Position numbers and translations under genes: made by a program. Below the pieces are notes generated by a model. The model was not told where the DNA came from and ran no database searches. It saw only the letters and a program-made list of their open reading frames with translations. Shown here piece by piece: positions 10,366 to 18,607 of a stretch of 64,000 nt of DNA; positions within the stretch are counted from its first letter, which is position 1; each line of letters starts with the position of its first letter. The DNA is from Haloterrigena salifodinae (GTDB lineage Archaea; Halobacteriota; Halobacteria; Halobacteriales; Natrialbaceae), in NCBI RefSeq assembly GCF_003977755.1, contig NZ_RQWN01000001.1, forward strand, positions 124,001 to 188,000, in the 5' to 3' direction.

Positions 10366-11298
10366 CTACCCCGCCGTCAGCGCCTCCTCGAGACGCTCCT
10401 CGATCTCCTCAAGGTCGTCGGTGAGCGCCTCGCCCTCGGCGTCCGCGAGTTCGTCGATGCGGTTAGCAAGCCCCTGCAGCCGCGAGTATTTCTCGTCCTC
10501 ATCGACGCCGATTTTCTGGACGTAGACGTCCTCTTCGGCGTCGAACACCGCGTCTTCCTCGAGGTCGGTCACCGACAGCACGACGTCGAGTTTGTCTGGG
10601 TCGACGCCGAGGACCCACTCGCGGGGGATCCCGCGCTCGTCGAGCGCGGCGAGAACGGTCTCGTCGTCCTTCGGACGCCGGCGCGTGCGGGTCGTCCGCC
10701 GGACGGTCCCGAAGCGGCCGTGCAGTTCCTGCTCGGGGCCGAGCCGATCGAGCAGTTCGTCCCGGGCCGTCGCGCGGACCCCGTCGGCCCCGCGCTGGAC
10801 GTCCGAGGCGAGGACGTAGTAGTCCGTCAGGGAATCGGTATCGAGCGACTCGAGGGCGCCGTGGTCGTCGACGTCTAAGTGTTCGACGAGGTGGGCCAAC
10901 AGCAGGGCGTCGTCGTGGAGCCGCTCCGGCGGCGTTCGCGCGTCGGCCGCCGAGACGAGAAACGGGCTCTCGCCGCCCGTCGCGTCCTCGTCGCTGACGA
11001 TCGTGTCGTCCTTGACTGTGTACGAGTCGGAGAGCGTGAGGACCGTCGCGTAGGGTTCGACGCCCGGCTGCAGGTCGCCGACGGCGATCCCCTGGCCCTC
11101 GAGTCGGTCGTCGAAGACGCCGAACTGCTCGCGCCAGAGCGGGCGTTCCTCGGTGCTGTCCGCGAAGCGGACGACGATTCGGTCCTCGGCGGCGGTCTCG
11201 ATTCGGAACGGCCGCTCGGACAGCGGCGTCAGGAGCTGCGCGCCGGACTCGAGGGCCGTACACTGCGATCGAAGGTCGTTCCAGTCTGCGTTGTTCAT
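10366..11298 (-). CDS. Conserved haloarchaeal hypothetical protein
   Basis: A 310-residue, strongly acidic soluble protein beginning at ATG 11298 (MNNADWNDLRSQ). A basic patch (TVRRTTRTRRRPKDDE, about residue 210) separates an N-terminal mixed alpha/beta region from a C-terminal part with ERGIPREWVLGVDPDKLD and a final long Glu-rich helix (YSRLQGLANRIDELADAEGE onward) likely to form a coiled coil. I cannot assign it to a characterised family. Its length, acidic profile and lack of frame disruption argue for a real gene. The upstream in-frame ATG at 11445 would add an arginine-rich leader unlike the rest. Confidence 0.7.
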   Translation of the reverse strand: MNNADWNDLRSQCTALESGAQLLTPLSERPFRIETAAEDRIVVRFADSTEERPLWREQFGVFDDRLEGQGIAVGDLQPGVEPYATVLTLSDSYTVKDDTIVSDEDATGGESPFLVSAADARTPPERLHDDALLLAHLVEHLDVDDHGALESLDTDSLTDYYVLASDVQRGADGVRATARDELLDRLGPEQELHGRFGTVRRTTRTRRRPKDDETVLAALDERGIPREWVLGVDPDKLDVVLSVTDLEEDAVFDAEEDVYVQKIGVDEDEKYSRLQGLANRIDELADAEGEALTDDLEEIEERLEEALTAG

Positions 11299-11453
11299 AG
11301 CGGTCGCTCCCACCTTCGAGCGCAAAAAGCGATGGCCGGAATCTGCGGTGATCCCGAACGTCCTCGCGGTCGACTCGCGTCGGCTCCGTGCGGCGCGTCG
11401 TTCCCTGACAGTTCGTGGGGAACCGTACCCACTTCCTCGGCGCACGGCCGGCC

Positions 11454-11774
11454 ATGGACTGTCTCTTCTGTAACGCGGCGGTGCCGTTCATCCAGCACGA
11501 GATGGCGTACCACGTCTTCGAACTCGCCGACATCGACAATCGGTGGCGACTCTGTCGGGACTGCGCGGCGTTCCGAGCGGCGGGCGACGAGTACACGGGC
11601 GCCGGCCACCGGAGCACCGGCAGTCAGCACGGACCCGGGACCTGCGTCGATTGCGGCGCGGACGCGGCAGACGGCGTCGCGCTGTTCAAGGAGACGCCCG
11701 CGGACGATCTCGTTTCCGACGATAGCGGCTATCACGCCCTCTGCGAGGAGCACTTCGAGGAACGCCGAACGTAA
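11454..11774 (+). CDS. Small CxxC-rich zinc protein
   Basis: A 106-residue protein from ATG 11454 (MDCLFCNAAV). Pairs of metal-binding cysteines occur as CLFC (residues 3-6), CRDC (near 35), CVDC (near 65) and a final C..H (ALCEEHF), enough for two zinc sites. No DNA-binding domain is obvious. Divergent from the hypothetical gene at 10366-11298 with a 155-nt gap. Function unknown. Confidence 0.75.
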   Translation: MDCLFCNAAVPFIQHEMAYHVFELADIDNRWRLCRDCAAFRAAGDEYTGAGHRSTGSQHGPGTCVDCGADAADGVALFKETPADDLVSDDSGYHALCEEHFEERRT

Positions 11775-11842
11775 AGAACACGCGCGACGAGGACCTCGGA
11801 ACGGACCCGCCCGCTCGAGATCGGGCCGAGGCGATCGTCAGG

Positions 11843-12511
11843 TTACTCGAGGACCGCTGGCAACTGGGTGAGCGAGGCCAGTCGGTAGGTGGGAGCGGCG
11901 TCGGGCGACTCCGCCGTTCCGGTCTCCATCTCGTCGTCCGCGCGGGCGACTAGCGCCGAGTCGATGCCCGCGTTGTGGGCCGCCTGCACGTCGACCGGTC
12001 GATCGCCGACGTACAGCGCCGACTCGGCCTCGAGGGAGTCCATGGCGCGTTCGATGTTGGTCGGATCGGGCTTGCGCCGAGAGAGGCCGTCGGGTGTGAG
12101 CGGACAGCCGTAGACGGTCTCGAACAGCGATCGAAGGCCGAAGCGGTCGAGCAGCCGCGAGACCACGGTCGGGTGGTTGTCGCTGACGACCCCCAGCGGC
12201 GCCTCGAGCGATCGCACGGCGGCGACGTCGTCGTACATCGAACGCAGGCCGCGTTCGACGTCCGCGAGCTGGGTCCGGATCATTTCGCTGGCCGCCTGCG
12301 AACAGAAGGTATCGGTGTCGACCTCGAGCTGTCGACAGCGGTCGGCGATCGATTCGAAGTCGCCGCTCAGTACCTCTTGGACCGTCTCCGCTGCGGGGTC
12401 GGAGCGGCCGAGCTGCTCGTAGGTCCGCGCGAGCGCGTCGTACATGCGCCGTGGCGAGGGATTCTCGACCACGACGCCGTCGAAGTCGAACAGAACGGCG
12501 TCGTACTGCAT
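11843..12511 (-). CDS. HAD-superfamily phosphatase/phosphoglycolate phosphatase-like
   Basis: A 222-residue haloacid dehalogenase-type hydrolase. Motif I VLFDFDGVVVE supplies the nucleophile Asp9 and acid Asp11; motif II is VVSDNHP; motif III Lys lies in RRKPDP; motif IV is YVGDRPVDVQAA. An alpha-helical cap lies between motifs I and II, the subfamily I layout of phosphoglycolate phosphatase and similar enzymes. Substrate is undetermined. A TATA-like GATATAT at 12546-12552 on the upstream side suits a short leader. Confidence 0.88.
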   Translation of the reverse strand: MQYDAVLFDFDGVVVENPSPRRMYDALARTYEQLGRSDPAAETVQEVLSGDFESIADRCRQLEVDTDTFCSQAASEMIRTQLADVERGLRSMYDDVAAVRSLEAPLGVVSDNHPTVVSRLLDRFGLRSLFETVYGCPLTPDGLSRRKPDPTNIERAMDSLEAESALYVGDRPVDVQAAHNAGIDSALVARADDEMETGTAESPDAAPTYRLASLTQLPAVLE

Positions 12512-13160
12512 TCTTGCAGGCTGTTATGCAGTCGAGACCAAAAAGATATATGTGTGAAAGTTACCCACGACAAATCGACACGCACCTCGACTCGCGGGGC
12601 TCCCGGACGAGACAGCGGAGAAAACGCGGCGAATCCGTGAGCGGGGCCGTTCCGACGCGAGCCTCGAGTCGTCCCCGCTCCCGGTGGACTGACCGGTGAA
12701 AAGGTTTCGTCGTTCGTTACATCTCGACGGGATCGCGGAAACGGGCCGCGCGGTAACGGGTCCGGAGCGACGGTGGACGCCCGTTGCAATACGTCACGAA
12801 GGTGCGCGGCCCGCCGTCGAGTACGGTGCGCCCATCGGCCGTCGGACTTGCTATCGCCCGACTGTACTCTTCCTGAGACGGCCACGACTATAAACACCGT
12901 GGGTGACATACTCATGCATCACCGTGACGACAACGGGACCGCTGCGGTCGTCGCTATCGTTGACGGCCGGTACCGATCGAGTGGCTGACAGGACGGATTC
13001 TGCACGCTTCGCGGTCGCCAATCAACCGGTTCTCTCGATCCGACTCGACAGCTCCTATACCTGCCGTCCAACGATTCCATTCCCGACGGAACCTGGTGAA
13101 CGGTTCACACTGTCTATTACCCTTCCAGAGACGATACAGAGGACCGAACCGAACGTGAGC
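12512..13160. other. Intergenic region without a supported gene
   Basis: About 650 nt between the HAD gene and the 3' end of the histidine kinase gene. The left end holds the AT-rich HAD promoter. Short open frames such as 12773-12988 and 12696-12893 are basic or Pro/Arg-rich and look non-coding. No tRNA, hairpin run or homologous fragment was recognised. Confidence 0.5.
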
Positions 13161-15602
13161 CTAGCAGTTATTCTCTACTGCGGGGAGCGAGAACGAGAAC
13201 GTCGTTCCATCATCCGGTTCCGAATCAATCCATATTTCGCCTCCGTGACGTTCGACGATTCGATTGCACAGTGCAAGTCCGATCCCCGTTCCGTCGTGCT
13301 CCTCACGGGAGTGAAGGCGTTGGAAGATCTCGAAGATACGGTCTTGGTCATCGGGGTCAATGCCGATTCCGTCGTCGCTGACCGATACGACCCACTTGTT
13401 ACCGGCTCGTTCGGCCGAGATATGTACTTGGGGTGGCGCGTCGCCACTATATTCGATGGCGTTCTCCAGTAGATTCTGAAAGACTTGACGGAGTTGGCTG
13501 GCGTCACCCTCAACCTCGGGTAAGTCCTCACTCGTAATCTCCGTATCGTGCTCCTCAATCCGGAACTGGAGATTATCTAAAACATCTTCCAGAACCGTCT
13601 CCAGGCCAATTGGTTCGAAGGGATCTCCCTGGGTCTCGACTCGGGAATATTCGAGCAAGCCGTCGATCATCTCCCGCATTCTGGCCGCGCCATCCACAGC
13701 GAAGTTGATGTATTCACGGCCGTCCTCGTCGAGTTCGTCGCCGTAACGCTGGTCGAGCAATTGGAGATAGCTGGATACCATCCGGAGTGGCTCTTGGAGA
13801 TCGTGGGAAGCCGCGTAGGCGAACTGTTCGAGCCGCTCGTTTGACTCTCGCAACTTCTGCTCGAAGGTCTTCCGTTCGGTAATGTCCCGTGCGACGCCGA
13901 TCATCCGCGTCGATCCGTCCTCGTCTTCGATAGGCCGACCTGGAGCTTCGATCCAGCGCTCTTCTCCGTCCCGATCAATCCGGATTTCTTCCTCTTTTGG
14001 TTCACCTGTTTCGAGTGATTTCCTGATCTTTTCCTCGGTTTGTTCTCGGTCGTCAGGGTGGACGATCTCGATGAAATCGTCCCAGGTCTCGACAGTGGTC
14101 CCGTACAACGACTCCGCTGAGGGGTAGAAGGACGTCTGATTCTCGTCGACATTCCAGTCCCAAACGATTGCATCCGTGGCGTTGAGCGCGAACTCCATTC
14201 GGTCCCGGATCTGTTGGAGTTCCCGTTCGCGTTCTTTCTGTTCCGTGATATCTTGGGCAGCGCCGCGGAGCGAAACGACCTCTCCGTCCTCAATATCGGG
14301 TTCACCGATGACTCGGAGCCACCGCACCTCGCCGGTAGGCGTCCGGAACCGAGTCTCGACGTCGAAGGACGTGCCAGATTGAACCGCCTTATCGATAGCA
14401 CGCTCGACATTCGGTCGATCATCATCGAGATACACGTCCAACGCTTCATCCAATGGCGGCTCTTCGTCAGAGGGAATCTCCAGAATCTCGAAGAGATGAT
14501 CCGTCCAGAAGACGTCGCGCGTATCCGGATCAATCTCCCAACCGCCGACGTCCGCAATGTGCTCCGCACGCTCGAGAAGATCGTACACCCGTTCGAGTTC
14601 CCGTTCGCGCTCTTTGCGCTGGGTTATATCTTCGAAGTACACGGAGAGGCCAGATTCGGAGGGGTAAATCCGAATCATCGCCCAGATGCCGAGTGGCTCC
14701 GAGTAGCGTTTAAACCGCAGCGGTTCCTGCGTTGCTAAGGCCTCGTCAAACCGTTCGAAGATCGGGTCGGATTTATCGACACCAAGCACTTTCCACGGTT
14801 TCTGACCGATGAGTTTGCCGGCCGGCTCCCCGAAATGCTCTTCGGCGTGTTCGTTCACGTATTCGTACCGGAACTCATCGTCGAGCGCGTAGAAGGCGTC
14901 GTCAATTCGCTCGAAGACCTCATCGAGCTCCTGTTCGAGTTCGGTCCGCCGACGTTCGAGCTGGTCGGCTTGTTTTTCGAGCTGTTGCTCGTACTCACGC
15001 CGCTCGGTCATGTCTCGAGTGACCTTAGTGAATCCTTGAAGCTCTCCGTTGTCTCTGATGGCAGTGATCGTGACGTTCGCCCAGAAGCGCGAGCCGTCTT
15101 TCCGAATCCGCCACCCTTCGTCCTCGACGCGGCCTTCGGCCGCGGCCCGTTCGAGGTTCTGCTCGGGAACGTCAGTGGCGATATCGTCCTTCGTATAAAA
15201 CGCCGAGAAGTGCTGGCCGATAATTTCGCCGGCGGAATACCCCTTGATTCGCTTGGCTCCCTCGTTCCAACTAACGACCGTGCCCTCGGGATCGAGCATG
15301 AAGATGGCGTAATCCTTGACCTCTCTTACAAAGGCACTGAGCTGCTCACTGTCCGGATTTTGACGGTCCATCCCACCGCTCTCAGTGGACCACCACACCC
15401 GGGTGGAACCATCGATTTGTTTCGTTCGCAACTCTCCCTGTTCGGTGAGATCCTCCAGATAACCGCGTGCCGTCTGTGGTGTACAGTCCAGCTCCGAGGT
15501 GATTTCTTCAACCGATATCGGGGTCTCTGGCTGGTCTAATTGGGTAAAGAATCTCCGAACATCGTCGATAGTGATACTAGAGGAAGAGTCCGAGGTTTTC
15601 AT
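13161..15602 (-). CDS. Multi-PAS sensor histidine kinase
   Basis: A soluble 813-residue kinase without transmembrane segments. Residues 1-75 are a winged-helix-like domain (PISVEEITSELDCTPQTARGYL), as in several haloarchaeal sensor proteins. Four PAS/PAC units follow at about 88-205 (YAIFMLDPEGTVVSWN), 228-335, 345-460 and 465-590, each ending in a D(M/I)T(E/Q)(R/Q) signature. The HisKA helix carries the phospho-accepting His in YAASHDLQEPLRM (about 595). The HATPase domain shows NLLENAIEYS, SDDGIGID and GTGIGLALC. It should phosphorylate a separate response regulator; none is adjacent, the nearest being at 47225. GC and codon use are lower than in flanking genes, suggesting horizontal acquisition or recent duplication. 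Confidence 0.93.
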   Translation of the reverse strand: MKTSDSSSSITIDDVRRFFTQLDQPETPISVEEITSELDCTPQTARGYLEDLTEQGELRTKQIDGSTRVWWSTESGGMDRQNPDSEQLSAFVREVKDYAIFMLDPEGTVVSWNEGAKRIKGYSAGEIIGQHFSAFYTKDDIATDVPEQNLERAAAEGRVEDEGWRIRKDGSRFWANVTITAIRDNGELQGFTKVTRDMTERREYEQQLEKQADQLERRRTELEQELDEVFERIDDAFYALDDEFRYEYVNEHAEEHFGEPAGKLIGQKPWKVLGVDKSDPIFERFDEALATQEPLRFKRYSEPLGIWAMIRIYPSESGLSVYFEDITQRKERERELERVYDLLERAEHIADVGGWEIDPDTRDVFWTDHLFEILEIPSDEEPPLDEALDVYLDDDRPNVERAIDKAVQSGTSFDVETRFRTPTGEVRWLRVIGEPDIEDGEVVSLRGAAQDITEQKERERELQQIRDRMEFALNATDAIVWDWNVDENQTSFYPSAESLYGTTVETWDDFIEIVHPDDREQTEEKIRKSLETGEPKEEEIRIDRDGEERWIEAPGRPIEDEDGSTRMIGVARDITERKTFEQKLRESNERLEQFAYAASHDLQEPLRMVSSYLQLLDQRYGDELDEDGREYINFAVDGAARMREMIDGLLEYSRVETQGDPFEPIGLETVLEDVLDNLQFRIEEHDTEITSEDLPEVEGDASQLRQVFQNLLENAIEYSGDAPPQVHISAERAGNKWVVSVSDDGIGIDPDDQDRIFEIFQRLHSREEHDGTGIGLALCNRIVERHGGEIWIDSEPDDGTTFSFSLPAVENNC

Positions 15603-15624
15603 TGTCCCTTACTTAAGGTGTGAA

Positions 15625-15632
15625 CTAATAAG
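15625..15632 (-). promoter_or_regulatory. TATA box of the PAS kinase gene
   Basis: On the minus strand CTTATTAG, centred about 27 nt before ATG 15602. It matches leaderless haloarchaeal spacing and supports that start. Confidence 0.5.
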
Positions 15633-15769
15633 CCCTTGGCGGGGAGGATTTTTGCTCAGTATAGGGGACCACGAACCGTATACGAGATCTTCCACGAAGT
15701 CATCCAAACTCATCAAAATTGAGTCATGTGGCTTGAAATCGGTGAGTAGAACGATCCCCTTTTTCGCAG

Positions 15770-16537
15770 TTATTCCATCTCGACGGTCCAGTTACCGTCG
15801 GCCTCGACGTCAACCCAGCCGACGCCGTCGTGACTGAACGTCGTTTCCCCCTCGTACTCGCCAATCTCGTTGAACACGCCCTCACCGAACATACCATCCT
15901 CAGGATAGACACGGACCTGGAAGTTCGACTCGCCGTCGTGTTCCCCGTAAGCAGTGTGCCGGCCGTTGAACGCAATCGGACCGACGATGTCCGGCGTGTT
16001 CCCACTGAAGCTCTGCGGGAGATTGTCGGCTTCGGTCTCGGTTGCTCGCGGCTGGCGGACTTCAAGTCGCCAGCTTCCGTCCGCTTCGACGTCCATCGTC
16101 TGGGTTCCACCCTCGATGAGGTCAGCACTGGCGCCCTCGTAGTTACCGATCGCGTTGACGAAGCCGGTCCCGTACTCGTCGTCATCGCCCTCGTAGATTC
16201 GGACCTGAAAGTTCGACTCCCCAGTGTGCTCGGCGTCGACGACGGTTAGTCCGCCCTCAATCTCGACTTCTTCGACTGTCGCACCGCTCCCCTCGAAGGT
16301 CTGCGTTTCCGGTTGGTTAGCGGTCTCGTCGACTTCGTCGTCTCCATCGTTCTCGTCGGGGTCCGACTCGTTTTCAGTATCGGTTCCGTCACCATTCGTG
16401 CCGCCGTTTTCGTCACCGTTCTCGTTCCCATTGGCGTTGCCGTTCACGTCACCGTTTTCGTCAGTGTCACCAGAACAGCCGGCAAGCGCGGTCGTGAGCG
16501 TCACACCACTCGTAAGCAACAGTTTTCGGCGATTCAT
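15770..16537 (-). CDS. Lipoprotein with two tandem beta-rich repeats
   Basis: A 255-residue protein. MNRRKLLLTSG plus a hydrophobic segment ending LAGC forms a signal with lipobox (Cys22), so it is probably exported and lipid-anchored. An Asn/Gly/Asp/Glu-rich linker (residues about 24-85) follows. The rest holds two diverged copies of a roughly 60-residue unit, both starting GESNFQVR(I/V)Y and ending (M/V)DVEADG(S/N)W: about residues 125-185 and 200-255. ATG 16537 is chosen because the RRK-type signal begins there; upstream in-frame sequence is not protein-like. Lower GC than the neighbours, like the adjacent kinase. Binding target unknown; extracellular solute or surface role inferred. Confidence 0.8.
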   Translation of the reverse strand: MNRRKLLLTSGVTLTTALAGCSGDTDENGDVNGNANGNENGDENGGTNGDGTDTENESDPDENDGDDEVDETANQPETQTFEGSGATVEEVEIEGGLTVVDAEHTGESNFQVRIYEGDDDEYGTGFVNAIGNYEGASADLIEGGTQTMDVEADGSWRLEVRQPRATETEADNLPQSFSGNTPDIVGPIAFNGRHTAYGEHDGESNFQVRVYPEDGMFGEGVFNEIGEYEGETTFSHDGVGWVDVEADGNWTVEME

Positions 16538-16547
16538 ATCTCCCTGA

Positions 16548-16840
16548 TTAGACGGTTTCGTGATAAGACTGTTGAATGTCAGTTTCGATATCAGGTTCAG
16601 CGCCGATCTTCCGCGGCTCGAGGTCTGGTCGGATCCGCTCGAGGGAGGACTGGCCGGCGAACAACTCGAACACGATCCCGTCCGTTCCGTCGACGATTCC
16701 GAACGGTGTCCGCTCCTCGAGGTCGGCCACGGCCAGGTCGGCCCAGTCCTCGAGGTCGCCAATCGTCGGATATCTCACTCTAAACAGGACTCGAGCGCCC
16801 GCGGCGACGTCCACTCGTGGAACGACCGGTCCGCCGAATC
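16548..16840 (-). pseudogene. Degraded coding remnant (C-terminal fragment)
   Basis: A protein-like acidic segment (RVRYPTIGDLEDWADLAVADLEE ... GTDGIVFELF) ends at a stop at 16548. Upstream, a second protein-like stretch (FHERTATFDSADRSFHEW) lies in another frame and ends with a stop near 16781, suggesting a frameshifted gene. Further upstream to about 17100 the sequence keeps coding-like composition without one open frame. The original family is not recognised. It sits right behind the lower-GC kinase and lipoprotein genes, consistent with a disturbed locus. Confidence 0.35.
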
Positions 16841-17244
16841 GAAGGTGGCCGTTCGCTCGTGGAACGCGCCGTGTGTCGTGCCCGAGACGACCTCGGACTG
16901 TTAGACCGTTCGGCAGTTCGGCGGTCTCCCGAAGCAGCGGACCGGGAGAGTACGGAGCCTGCGTCCCGCCGAAGGCGAGCGTCGGCTGATCGATTCGACG
17001 GGTCGGTCGCGGGCGTCGAACTCGAGCAATCGACGGACGCCGCCGGGTTCGGTTTGATAGGGAGACCGCGTGCTCGTCGAGGGAGCGAGGTACAGTGCGA
17101 GCACCCAGTTGGAAAATGACGGATAGCGGCCGGAACACATCGCGTCGCCGACCGGGGGCCGACCAGCGCGCGGCTGCCGCTCCTGACGCCGGCGTAGGGG
17201 TGATCGCCGGGAAGGACCCCGTACCGCTTCGGATCACGATGTCC
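16841..17244. other. Intergenic stretch, possibly eroded coding sequence
   Basis: About 400 nt before the ferritin-like gene end. Open frames here are Arg/Pro-rich and mutually overlapping, with no motif or start context I can support. It may be the 5' part of the remnant at 16548-16840. Confidence 0.3.
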
Positions 17245-17772
17245 CTACGAGGGGGTCAGCCGGTCCCACAGGGACTTCATGTCCGAGGCCGTCTCCATCG
17301 CCGACAGTTCGCGGTAGGCCGACTCTTCCTCGTCGTGGTTGGACTTGAGGGGTTTCTTGATCTCGTCGTCGTAGCCGATCTTGTTCGCCATCGTCGTGAG
17401 CCCCTCGTAGGCCGTCATCTCGATGCGCTCGGTCATCATCGCGGCGTTCAGATACGCCATGTCGAGCATGTCGTCGTCGTTGATGGCGTCCTCGAGGGTC
17501 ATCCGTTCCTGCTCGAGGGCGTCGACGACGGGATTCTCCCGTCGCTCTGCCGGCTGGTCGAGGGCCGCGAAGACGTCCTCCAGCCGCTGGACGTGCGTCC
17601 GCGTCTCGTCGCGGTGGTCCGCGAACCCCTCGCTCATCCGCTCGTTGGTTGCGTTGATCGCCATCTCGTCCATCGTCTCGACGAGTTCCTGCTCGGCGTA
17701 GTACATCTGCGCGAGTTTGTGGTGGAACAGTTCCTCGAAGTCGTCGATGCGGTCGACGTTAGTGGTCGCCAT
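17245..17772 (-). CDS. YciE/YciF ferritin-like family protein (DUF892)
   Basis: A 175-residue all-helical protein from ATG 17772 (MATTNVDRIDDFEELFHHKLAQMYYAEQELVETM). The repeated E..H patterns (FHHKLAQMYYAEQE, RDETRTHVQRLE, MTERIEMTAYEG, NHDEEESAYREL) fit a four-helix ferritin-like bundle. Members of DUF892 are stress-associated and probably bind a di-iron centre. No membrane segment. The upstream ATG at 17829 would add an unrelated leader. Function in haloarchaea is not established. Confidence 0.88.
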   Translation of the reverse strand: MATTNVDRIDDFEELFHHKLAQMYYAEQELVETMDEMAINATNERMSEGFADHRDETRTHVQRLEDVFAALDQPAERRENPVVDALEQERMTLEDAINDDDMLDMAYLNAAMMTERIEMTAYEGLTTMANKIGYDDEIKKPLKSNHDEEESAYRELSAMETASDMKSLWDRLTPS

Positions 17773-17968
17773 ACGAACACCGGCAACGAGCACGCGCTTA
17801 GTCGTGGACCCCGAACACGCAGGCCACAAATCGGCTCATCCACCGCCCGAAAATCCTCTTTCCACGAACTCTAAAGGGGGATTAGAGATCGGCGACGAAT
17901 CGGCGGCGCATCACTCGAGGCGACTCGAGGAACGCGACACCGTCGAGAGTTCGATACGCCGGCCGAAA

Positions 17969-18526
17969 TCACGCGACGTCGTCTGGAACGTCGAAGTCGT
18001 GGAAGTGCTCGCCCTTCTCCTTGCTCAGAATGTCCAGCGCCGCCGAGGCGCCGTCGCCCGCGGCGATGACGGCCTGCCACTCCTCGTCGCGGACCATCGC
18101 GCCCGTCGCGTAGAGGTCGTCGACGCTCGTCTCGGTGTCCAGATCGACGTCGACGGTGCCGTCGTCGGAAAAGTCCACCTCGAGGTCCTCGGCCATCGAC
18201 CGGTCGGCGCCCGTCGCGAGGACGACGTAGTCGGCCTCGTAGGCGTCGTCCTCTGTTTCGACGGTGAAGCCGTCGCCGCCGGGGTCGATGTCGGTCACCT
18301 CCTCGCCGACGCGGACGTCGGCGCCGCGGTCGCTGACCTGCCCGCGGGTCAGTTCCATGAACTCGTCACCGCTGATGCTCCGGATTCCGGGGTAGTTGAA
18401 CAGGTGAGCCTTGTGCATCCAGGTCTCGTCGGTGTCGAAAACGACGGTCTCGAGGTCGTTCTTCGCGGTGAACAACGCTGCGCTCAGGCCGGCGGGACCG
18501 CCGCCGACGATTACGACGTCTGGCAT
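17969..18526 (-). CDS. Minimal FAD-dependent oxidoreductase, thioredoxin-reductase-like without the NAD domain
   Basis: A 185-residue flavoprotein. DVVIVGGGPAGLSAAL (FAD GxGxxG), VVLATGADRS, and near the C-terminus TSVDDLYATGAMVRDEEWQAVIAAGDGASAAL correspond to the two halves of the FAD domain of thioredoxin reductase-like proteins. The central NAD(P)-binding domain and its CxxC are absent, so residue about 120 joins directly to the second FAD half. Frame and composition are intact, so this looks like a genuine short family rather than a broken gene. The electron donor is unclear. Start ATG 18526 (MPDVVIVGGG) is the family start. Confidence 0.82.
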   Translation of the reverse strand: MPDVVIVGGGPAGLSAALFTAKNDLETVVFDTDETWMHKAHLFNYPGIRSISGDEFMELTRGQVSDRGADVRVGEEVTDIDPGGDGFTVETEDDAYEADYVVLATGADRSMAEDLEVDFSDDGTVDVDLDTETSVDDLYATGAMVRDEEWQAVIAAGDGASAALDILSKEKGEHFHDFDVPDDVA

Positions 18527-18607
18527 GGACGGCGGTACCACGAACGACCGGAAAAGGATTATTTAGGCGTTAGAGACCGTCTCGGTCTCGAGAACGCCGG
18601 CGGATGC

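Noticed and set aside
12773-12988. A 71-residue plus-strand frame
   Set aside because: Composition is basic and there is no support beyond openness.
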